A stretch of DNA of 10,944 nucleotides from JAGQTE01 sp964648005 (GTDB lineage: Bacteria > Actinomycetota > Acidimicrobiia > Acidimicrobiales > Acidimicrobilacustridaceae), in the NCBI GenBank assembly GCA_964648005.1, contig CAZYKR010000150.1, forward strand, positions 1 to 10,944. Direction: 5' to 3'. Shown piece by piece: positions 5,948 through 10,944 of this stretch. The notes beneath the pieces are model-generated. The model saw nothing but the letters and a program-made list of their open reading frames with translations. It searched no databases and was not told the origin of the DNA. A program made the position numbers and the translations under genes. Numbering within the stretch: the first letter of the stretch is position 1; every line of letters begins with the position of its first letter.

Positions 5948-8677
5948 TCAGCCCTTGGCGTCAGCCCAGGTCGGTCCGTGGGCCAGGTTGACCTCGAGCG
6001 GGACGCGCAGGTCGAACGCGCCGGCCATCGTGGCCACGGTGATGTCGGTGACGGCGTCCAGCTCCTCGTCGAGCGCCTCGACCACCACCTCGTCGTGGAC
6101 CTGCAGGATCAACCGGCTGGCCACCCCGTCGGCTTCGAGGGCGGCGTCGAGGCGCACGAGCGCCACCTTGAAGATGTCGGCGGCCAGGCCCTGGATGCCG
6201 GCGTTCTTGGCCTGCCGCTCCCCGGCCTGGCGGATGCGGAAGTTCGACGACGCCAGCTCGGGGATCTGGCGTCGCCGGCCGAACAGGGTCTCGGTGTAGC
6301 CCTTCTCGCGGGCTTCGGCGACCACCGCGTCCATGTACGCCGCCACGTTGGGGAAGGCCTCGAAGTAGGCGTCGAGGATCTGCTGGGCCTCGCCCGTGTC
6401 GATGCCGAGGCGCTGACCGAGCCCATAGGCCTCCATGCCGTAGGCCAGGCCGTAGGAGACCATCTTCGCCTTGGAGCGCTGCTCGACCGTGACCGCGCCG
6501 GGATCGACGCCGAAGACGGCCGCGGCGGTGCGGTTGTGGATGTCCGCGCCGCTGGTGAAGGCATCGATGAGCCCCGGGTCCTCCGCCAGGTGGGCGATGC
6601 ACCGCAGCTCGATCTGGTTGTAGTCGGCCACCAGCAGGGTCCGGCCCGGCGGCGCCACGAAGCACCGCCGGAAGGCGCGGCCCTCCTCGGTGCGCACCGG
6701 GATGTTGTGCAGGTTGGGCGCATCGGAGCTGAGCCGACCGGTGCGGGCGACGGTCTGGTTGAACGTGGCGTGGATCCGGTCGTCGGCGGCGACCTCGGCG
6801 AGCAGACCTTCGCCGTAGGTCGAGCGCAGCTTCTCGACCTCCCGGTACCGCAGCAGGTGCTCGATGATCGGGTGCTGACCGAGGAGTCGCTCCAGCGATG
6901 CGGCGTCGGTCGAGTAGCCGGTCTTGGTCTTCTTCTGCGGGGTAAGGCCGAGCTCGTCGAACAGCACCGTGCGCAGCTGGGGCGTCGAGTTCACGTTGAA
7001 CTCGTGCCCGGCATCCTCCTGGATCAGGTGGGCCAGCTCGGCGCACTCGGTGGCCAACTGGGCGTGCAGCGCCTCCAGCGCCGACCGGTCCACGCCGACG
7101 CCGGCCACCTCCATGCGCGCCAGGACGCGCACCAGGGGGACCTCGACGTCGTCGTGCAGTCGCCGCAAGCCGCGGGCGTCGAGAACCGCACCGAGGGCCT
7201 CGGCGGCGGCGCCGGCCGCTGCGGCGGCGCGCCCCACCTCGACGCCGATCGGCACGTCCTCGCCGGCGTCGCCGAGGGCCAGCTGACCCTCCGGCGCCGC
7301 GTCGGCGACCGGCAGGCGCATCCCGGTGTGCCGCTCGAGCAGATCACCCACGGCGTAGCCGGCGCCGGCCGGGTCGATGAGGTACGCAGCCACCTCGGTG
7401 TCCATCGACAGCGTCGTGCAGTCGATGCCGTGCGGCAGCAGCGAGCGCAACAGCTCCTTGACGCCGTGCCCCACCACACCCGCCGGCCGGCTCAGCACGG
7501 CGGCGAGGGCGGCGCCGACCTCGGTGGCGGGTTGCGCCACCGCATCGGCGGGCGGCACGGTGGCCACGGCGCCCAGCGCTGCGTCGTCGAGCGCCACGGC
7601 GCGCCAGGCGTCGGCGACCGGCGCCGCCACGGCCAGCGCACGCAGCGGGGAGCGACCCGCGGCGCCCGACCACGCTGCCGCGACGGCCAGCGGCGCGTCG
7701 CCGGCACCGATCTCGGCCAGGGCGTCGGCGGCGCGCTCCGGGTCAGACAGCAGCTCGACATCGACGTCCAGGATCCCGCCGACGGGCTCCGCCGCCTCGA
7801 GGCGGCCGTCGAGCGCCTCGACGAGCCGGTCGTAGAGGGTGCGGAACTCCAAGAAGTCGAAGAGCTGGCGGACCTCGTCGGTGTCCAGGTCACCGAGCAC
7901 CAGCGCCTCGGGCGCGACGGCGACCGGCACGTCACGCACCAGCACCATGACCTCGGCGTTGGTGCGCACCTGCTCCTCGTTGGCGGCCAGGTTCTCCCGC
8001 AGCTTGGGCGTCAACTCGTCGAGGTGGGCGAAGATGCCGTCGAGGTCGCCGTAGGTGTTGACCAATTTGGCGGCGGTCTTCTCCCCCACCCCCGGCACGC
8101 CCGGCAGGTTGTCGCTCGGATCGCCGCGCAGGGCGGCATAGGTGACGTAGTCGACGGGTCGCACGCCGGTGCGCTCCTGGATCCCGGCCTCGTCGTACAG
8201 GGCGTAGTCGGACACGCCGCGCTTGTTGTAGAGCACCTGCACCGACGGGTCGCGCACCAGCTGGTAGCTGTCGCGGTCGCCGGTGACGATGATGACGTGA
8301 TCGCCGCCCGCCGCAGCCTGCTCGGCCAACGTGGCGATGACGTCGTCCGCCTCGAAGCCCGCCAGCTCGACGATGGGGATCGCCATCGTCTCCACCACCT
8401 GGCGCACCAGACCCATCTGTTGCCGCAGGAGATCGGGGGCGGCGTCGCGGTTGGCCTTGTAGGTGGCCACGCGCTCGTGCCGGAAGGTCGGCTCCGGACG
8501 GTCGAAGGCGACGGCGACGTGGTCGGGTCGGTGGTCGCGCAGCAGGTTTACCAGCATCGAGGTGAACCCGAACACGGCGTTGGTCACCTGCCCCGACGCC
8601 GTGGCGAGGTCGGTCGGGAGGGCGAAGAAGGCGCGGTAGGTCAGCGAGTTGCCGTCGATGAGCAGCAGCGTGGCCAC
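5948..8677 (-). CDS. polA: DNA polymerase I
   Basis: PolA fills gaps and removes RNA primers in lagging-strand maturation and excision repair. The 909-residue length is typical. Residues 1-300 are the 5'-nuclease: Asp8, FEADDVIATL (108-117), TGDRDSYQL (132-140) and the helix-hairpin-helix region GDPSDNLPGVPGVGEKTA (185-202). Residues about 300-490 match the 3'-exonuclease position but are Ala-rich and lack the metal-binding DxE motif, so proofreading is probably lost. The polymerase domain shows motif A VADYNQIELR (683-692, Asp685), motif B RSKAKMVSYGLAYG (734-747) and motif C QVHDEV (859-864, Asp862/Glu863). Tyr742 stands at the place of E. coli Phe762. GTG at 8677 lies 2 nt after the stop of the ANTAR regulator and has only a weak ribosome site, so translation is probably coupled. 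Confidence 0.98.
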   Translation of the reverse strand: MATLLLIDGNSLTYRAFFALPTDLATASGQVTNAVFGFTSMLVNLLRDHRPDHVAVAFDRPEPTFRHERVATYKANRDAAPDLLRQQMGLVRQVVETMAIPIVELAGFEADDVIATLAEQAAAGGDHVIIVTGDRDSYQLVRDPSVQVLYNKRGVSDYALYDEAGIQERTGVRPVDYVTYAALRGDPSDNLPGVPGVGEKTAAKLVNTYGDLDGIFAHLDELTPKLRENLAANEEQVRTNAEVMVLVRDVPVAVAPEALVLGDLDTDEVRQLFDFLEFRTLYDRLVEALDGRLEAAEPVGGILDVDVELLSDPERAADALAEIGAGDAPLAVAAAWSGAAGRSPLRALAVAAPVADAWRAVALDDAALGAVATVPPADAVAQPATEVGAALAAVLSRPAGVVGHGVKELLRSLLPHGIDCTTLSMDTEVAAYLIDPAGAGYAVGDLLERHTGMRLPVADAAPEGQLALGDAGEDVPIGVEVGRAAAAAGAAAEALGAVLDARGLRRLHDDVEVPLVRVLARMEVAGVGVDRSALEALHAQLATECAELAHLIQEDAGHEFNVNSTPQLRTVLFDELGLTPQKKTKTGYSTDAASLERLLGQHPIIEHLLRYREVEKLRSTYGEGLLAEVAADDRIHATFNQTVARTGRLSSDAPNLHNIPVRTEEGRAFRRCFVAPPGRTLLVADYNQIELRCIAHLAEDPGLIDAFTSGADIHNRTAAAVFGVDPGAVTVEQRSKAKMVSYGLAYGMEAYGLGQRLGIDTGEAQQILDAYFEAFPNVAAYMDAVVAEAREKGYTETLFGRRRQIPELASSNFRIRQAGERQAKNAGIQGLAADIFKVALVRLDAALEADGVASRLILQVHDEVVVEALDEELDAVTDITVATMAGAFDLRVPLEVNLAHGPTWADAKG

Positions 8678-8679
8678 GG

Positions 8680-9276
8680 TCAGCTCTGATCGGCGGCGGG
8701 ATCCGGCCGCAGCTCCCCGGCGAGGATCTGCTCGCTGACGACCTTCATGGTCAGGCGCTCGCGCATGGCGGTGCGCTGGATGAACGAGAAGGCGTCGTGC
8801 TCGGAGAGTCCGGCCTGATCCATCAGCTGCCCCTTGGCCCGATCGACGACCTTGCGCGTCTCGAGCTGCTCGGTCAGCGACTGGGTCTGCTCGGCGAGCG
8901 CCTTGAGCTCGGCGAACCGGGCGATCGCCAGCTCCAGCGCCGGCACCAGCTCGGTGCGCTGGAACGGCTTGACCAGATAGGCCTGGACGCCGGCGTCGCG
9001 CGCCTGCTCGACGAGCTCACGCTGCGAGAAGGCCGTGAGGATCAGGATCGCCGCCAACCGCTCGGCGTTGATCTCCCGCGCCGCCGACAGCCCGTCGAGG
9101 CCGGGCATCTTGATGTCGAGGATCGCCACGTCCGGTTCGAGCTCGCGCACGAGGCGCACCGCCTCGTCGCCGCGCCCGGTCTCCCCCACCACCTCGTAGC
9201 CCTCTTCTTCGAGGGTCTCTCGCAGGTCCAGTCGGATGATGGCCTCGTCTTCGGCGATCACGACACGGGTGGGCAC
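8680..9276 (-). CDS. pdtaR: ANTAR-domain response regulator, PdtaR-like
   Basis: This 198-residue protein combines a receiver domain (about 3-120) with a C-terminal ANTAR RNA-binding domain (about 130-187). Receiver landmarks are the acidic pair Glu9-Asp10, phospho-acceptor Asp54 in AILDIKMPG, Thr81 and Lys103 in VKPF. ANTAR landmarks are VVDRAKGQLMDQAGLSEHDA (143-162, with Ala147 and Gly149), Ala162 and Ala170. The architecture and size match mycobacterial PdtaR (Rv1626), which receives phosphate from the kinase PdtaS and controls gene expression by binding RNA. Proximity to polA and rpsA supports orthology. No pdtaS-like kinase is in the window. The GTG start at 9276 has AAGGA (9286-9290) 9 nt upstream. 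Downstream polA follows after 2 nt. Confidence 0.93.
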   Translation of the reverse strand: MPTRVVIAEDEAIIRLDLRETLEEEGYEVVGETGRGDEAVRLVRELEPDVAILDIKMPGLDGLSAAREINAERLAAILILTAFSQRELVEQARDAGVQAYLVKPFQRTELVPALELAIARFAELKALAEQTQSLTEQLETRKVVDRAKGQLMDQAGLSEHDAFSFIQRTAMRERLTMKVVSEQILAGELRPDPAADQS

Positions 9277-9340
9277 CGTCGCACGTCCTTGTTCGGTTGG
9301 CGGTCAGCAGGCGTCACCGGCGGGGCCCGTCGGCCGCGGC

Positions 9341-9346
9341 ATCGTA
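9341..9346 (-). promoter_or_regulatory. Candidate -10 box of the pdtaR-polA operon
   Basis: TACGAT on the minus strand fits the TAnnnT -10 consensus and would start transcription near 9334, leaving a leader of about 58 nt before the GTG at 9276. The 100-nt spacer after the coiled-coil gene is the expected place for a promoter. No good -35 hexamer is visible. The same hexamer occurs upstream of the small membrane protein gene. Confidence 0.4.
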
Positions 9347-9376
9347 TCGTGCCGGGACGGGGCGGCCGTCGGGCCC

Positions 9377-9667
9377 TCAGGGGGTGGCCGCCAGCCGATC
9401 CAACAGGTCGTCGGCCGTCGCTTCCAACGAGGCGATCGAGTCGACGACCTGCGACCGGTGCCGCGCCATGGCGTCGGCATGGCGGCGCGCCGCCCGGTGC
9501 TCCTGCTCGGCGAGCGGCGTCTCCGACAGCAGCGCCCGCAGGCGGGTGTCCTCCGCTTCGTCCTCGAGGGCGCTGCACTGCTCGTCCGCGATGGCCAGCT
9601 CGGCGCGCAGGTGCTTGAGCTGATCACCCACCTCGGCCAGGCGCCGTTCGATCGCTCCACGGGACAC
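9377..9667 (-). CDS. Small predicted coiled-coil protein, 96 residues
   Basis: I do not recognise a family. The protein is almost wholly helical and charged, with heptad-like Leu/Ala spacing from about residue 5 to 93 (RRLAEVGDQLKHLRAELAIA near the N-terminus, SIASLEATADDLLDRLAA at the C-terminus). It has a single Cys and no signal peptide or membrane segment, so it is probably a cytosolic two-helix coiled coil. The frame is open to 9700, but GTG at 9667 is a better start: a -10-like TACACT sits 6 nt before it, which would make a leaderless mRNA, and the upstream 11 residues are not helical. It stands alone ahead of the pdtaR promoter. Its codon use matches the neighbours. Confidence 0.65.
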   Translation of the reverse strand: MSRGAIERRLAEVGDQLKHLRAELAIADEQCSALEDEAEDTRLRALLSETPLAEQEHRAARRHADAMARHRSQVVDSIASLEATADDLLDRLAATP

Positions 9668-9673
9668 GGGACG

Positions 9674-9679
9674 AGTGTA
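9674..9679 (-). promoter_or_regulatory. Candidate -10 box for a leaderless coiled-coil gene mRNA
   Basis: TACACT on the minus strand lies 6 nt before the GTG at 9667. That spacing would place the transcript start at or next to the start codon, the hallmark of leaderless genes common in actinobacteria. No Shine-Dalgarno precedes the GTG, which agrees. No convincing -35 is seen. Confidence 0.4.
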
Positions 9680-9715
9680 GAGGCATGTGGTTCGGCCCAC
9701 GGGTGAGGGCGCTGG

Positions 9716-9721
9716 TACGTT
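9716..9721 (+). promoter_or_regulatory. Candidate -10 box of the tRNA-Leu gene
   Basis: TACGTT ends 10 nt before the mature 5' end of the tRNA, so the primary transcript would have a very short leader. A TTCGGC word at 9691-9696 is a poor -35 with a 19-nt spacer. It lies back to back with the candidate minus-strand box at 9674-9679. Confidence 0.28.
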
Positions 9722-9731
9722 GGCCCGACCC

Positions 9732-9815
9732 GCGGCGGTGCTGGAATCGGCATACAGGGCAGGCTCAAACCCTGCTGCCCTTCGGGGCTTGTGGGTTCGA
9801 ATCCCACCCGCCGCA
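9732..9815 (+). tRNA. tRNA-Leu(CAA)
   Basis: This 84-nt class II tRNA folds completely. The acceptor stem is GCGGCGG (9732-9738) with CCGCCGC (9808-9814), and the discriminator is A9815. The D-arm stem is CTG/CAG around a loop containing the GG pair. The anticodon stem GCAGG/CCTGC closes the loop CTCAAAC, giving anticodon CAA for UUG codons. The long variable arm pairs GCCC with GGGC around TTCG, and the T-arm GTGGG-TTCGAAT-CCCAC is canonical. A73 and the long variable arm are leucine identity features. The 3' CCA is not fully encoded and must be added after transcription. Confidence 0.97.
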
Positions 9816-9880
9816 CCCTGGTGGGCCGTCGACGACCGGTGGCCTACCGCAGTTAGGACATCCGACAGACCGGACGCCCC

Positions 9881-10033
9881 ATGACCTCAGCCCGATCCCG
9901 ATCCGATCGCCGCCCACGGCGCGGGCGCGTGGCCCTGGCGGCACTCGTCATCGTCGGCGGCGCGGTGGCCCTGGTGCGGCGCCAGTCGCTCGCGGCAGCG
10001 GAGCGGCGGTTCCGGGCGCGCTACGACAGCTGA
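9881..10033 (+). CDS. Possible 50-residue single-pass membrane peptide
   Basis: An ATG frame runs 50 codons to TGA. The product begins with a strongly basic stretch (RSRSDRRPRRGR), followed by one hydrophobic helix at about 17-32 (VALAALVIVGGAVALV), an RRQ stop-transfer site and an amphipathic tail (ERRFRARYDS). This plan, cationic start, one helix and a short charged tail, resembles small actinobacterial membrane peptides of the DLW-39 type, but the DLW signature is absent, so I name no family. A weak GGA lies 7 nt before the ATG. It sits between tRNA-Leu and fabD in the same direction. The well-placed helix favours a real gene; the small size and weak ribosome site limit confidence. Confidence 0.5.
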   Translation: MTSARSRSDRRPRRGRVALAALVIVGGAVALVRRQSLAAAERRFRARYDS

Positions 10034-10080
10034 CGGGGTCCGTGTGACGCACGACCGAGGCACGGGTGAAACCTTCGCCG

Positions 10081-10123
10081 CGACCGGGCGGTCGAAGGGC
10101 CGTCGACCGGCCCCGCCGGCGAC
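10081..10123 (+). promoter_or_regulatory. Possible alternating hairpins in the fabD leader
   Basis: Four segments can pair in mutually exclusive ways: 10081-10086 with 10089-10094 (CGACCG/CGGTCG), 10089-10095 with 10103-10109 (CGGTCGA/TCGACCG), and 10102-10111 with 10115-10123 (GTCG-A-CCGGC with GCCGG-CGAC, one bulged A). This 1:2, 2:3, 3:4 layout is that of attenuators. It ends 47 nt before the fabD ATG. No T-run follows, and GC-rich DNA gives such pairings by chance, so this is only a candidate. Confidence 0.33.
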
Positions 10124-10170
10124 CGCCACCCTCGAACCATCCTCCTGACCGCTCCCCGCTCGGCCACCGC

Positions 10171-10944
10171 ATGATCGCCTTCACGTTCCCCGGACAAGGA
10201 TCGCAACGACCCGGCATGGGCGCGCCGTGGGCGGGCCACGAGGCCTGGGAGCTGTCCGACGAGGCGTCGGAGGCGGCGGGACGCGACGTCGGTCACCTCC
10301 TGCTCGACGCCGACGCCGACGAGCTGCGCCACACCCGCAACGCCCAGCTCGCCACGTTCGTCACCAGCCTCGTCGCCCTCGACGCCCTCGAGCGCACCGG
10401 CGTCGAACCGGCCGTGCTCGCCGGGCACTCGCTCGGTGAGTACAGCGCGCTGGTGGCTGCCGGCGTGGTGGCCTTCGACGACGGCGTCCGGCTCGTGGCG
10501 GCCCGGGGCGACGCCATGCAGGACGCCGCCGACGACCGCCCCGGCACGATGGCTGCCGTCCTGGGCCTCGACGACGACGAGGTGGCGGTGGCGTGCGCCC
10601 GTGCCGATGGCGAGGCGTGGGTGGCGAACTACAACGCTCCGGGCCAGGTCGTCATCGCCGGCGAGGCTGCGGCGCTCGAGCGTGCCGGCGTGGTGGCCAA
10701 GGAGCTCGGCGCCAAGAAGGTCATGCCGCTCCCCGTCGGCGGGGCGTTCCACACGCCGTACATGGCTCCGGCGCGCGACCGGCTGCGCAAGGCGCTGGCC
10801 GACACCGACATCCGCGACGCCGAACGACCGATCTTCGCCAACGTCGACGCCCGCCCCCACACGTCGGGCGAGGAGTGGCGCGAGCTGCTGTCGGCGCAGC
10901 TGTGCAGCCCGGTGCGGTGGCGCCAGGCGCTGCACGCCATGGCC
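10171..10944 (+). CDS. fabD: Malonyl-CoA:ACP transacylase FabD, 3' end cut by the window edge
   Basis: FabD moves malonyl from CoA to acyl carrier protein, supplying extender units for type II fatty-acid synthesis in the cytosol. The 258 visible residues lack about the last 50 of a usual ~300-310. FPGQGSQ at 6-12 gives the oxyanion-hole Gln9. GHSLGEYSALVAAG at 85-98 carries nucleophile Ser87. Arg112 in AARGDAM contacts the malonyl carboxylate, and His194 in GGAFHTPYM is the catalytic base. NAPGQVVIAG at 155-164 is also typical. The ATG gives the family's normal N-terminus but has no clear Shine-Dalgarno. It is the first gene of its direction after the small ORF, and fabH, acpP and fabF often follow in actinobacteria, but they would lie outside. 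The identity is secure. Confidence 0.97.
   Translation, partial: MIAFTFPGQGSQRPGMGAPWAGHEAWELSDEASEAAGRDVGHLLLDADADELRHTRNAQLATFVTSLVALDALERTGVEPAVLAGHSLGEYSALVAAGVVAFDDGVRLVAARGDAMQDAADDRPGTMAAVLGLDDDEVAVACARADGEAWVANYNAPGQVVIAGEAAALERAGVVAKELGAKKVMPLPVGGAFHTPYMAPARDRLRKALADTDIRDAERPIFANVDARPHTSGEEWRELLSAQLCSPVRWRQALHAMA

Noticed and set aside
5693..8689. A 998-codon open frame on the plus strand opposite polA
   Set aside because: It is antisense to an unmistakable polA and has the low-complexity Arg/Gly/His/Val make-up expected from GC-rich third positions; no domain is recognisable.
9816..9880. Possible tRNA terminator
   Set aside because: Only short imperfect pairings (for example CGGT/ACCG, 4 bp) are present and no T-run follows, so I do not call one.
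10044..10148. A 34-codon GTG frame between the small ORF and fabD
   Set aside because: It has no ribosome site, low-complexity polar composition and no predicted structure, and it covers the hairpin region.
1..10944. CRISPR arrays, insertion sequences, prophage genes, att sites
   Set aside because: I saw no spaced direct repeats, transposase or integrase motifs; the tRNA-Leu 3' end shows no second copy in the window.

Overview
The window is ordinary-looking chromosome from a high-GC bacterium with frequent GTG starts. The order pdtaR-like regulator, polA, then rpsA resembles the Mycobacterium tuberculosis neighbourhood (Rv1626, Rv1629, Rv1630). The Tad genes cpaB-cpaE-cpaF lie together with no secretin between them, which suits a monoderm. 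An actinobacterium is therefore likely. A deep lineage such as Acidimicrobiia is my best guess, but this is inference because no rRNA is present.

Layout: eight of the ten protein genes are on the minus strand, read from right to left. A small coiled-coil protein (9377-9667) comes first. Next are the ANTAR response regulator (8680-9276) and DNA polymerase I (5948-8677), separated by only 2 nt. A 61-residue membrane protein (5650-5835) and a SAM-dependent methyltransferase (4890-5648) follow, 1 nt apart. Ribosomal protein S1 (3326-4699) ends at a strong hairpin. A Tad pilus/secretion segment then runs off the left edge: cpaB (2190-3056), cpaE/tadZ (964-2193) and the N-terminal 309 residues of cpaF (1-927).

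On the plus strand, tRNA-Leu(CAA) lies at 9732-9815, a possible 50-residue membrane peptide at 9881-10033, and fabD at 10171-10944, cut by the right edge. The segment 9668-9731 looks like a divergent promoter region between the coiled-coil gene and the tRNA.

Functionally the window joins information processing (PolA, S1, tRNA-Leu), signalling by an RNA-binding response regulator, the first step of fatty-acid elongation (FabD) and the start of a Tad pilus assembly operon. CpaE and CpaF would act together at the inner face of the membrane, with CpaB anchored in it. I see no insertion sequences, phage genes, CRISPR arrays or toxin-antitoxin pairs, and no clear new system. The points that merit a second look are the tight pdtaR-polA coupling, the unassigned small-protein/methyltransferase pair between polA and rpsA, possible switching hairpins ahead of fabD, and several promoter-associated inverted repeats.
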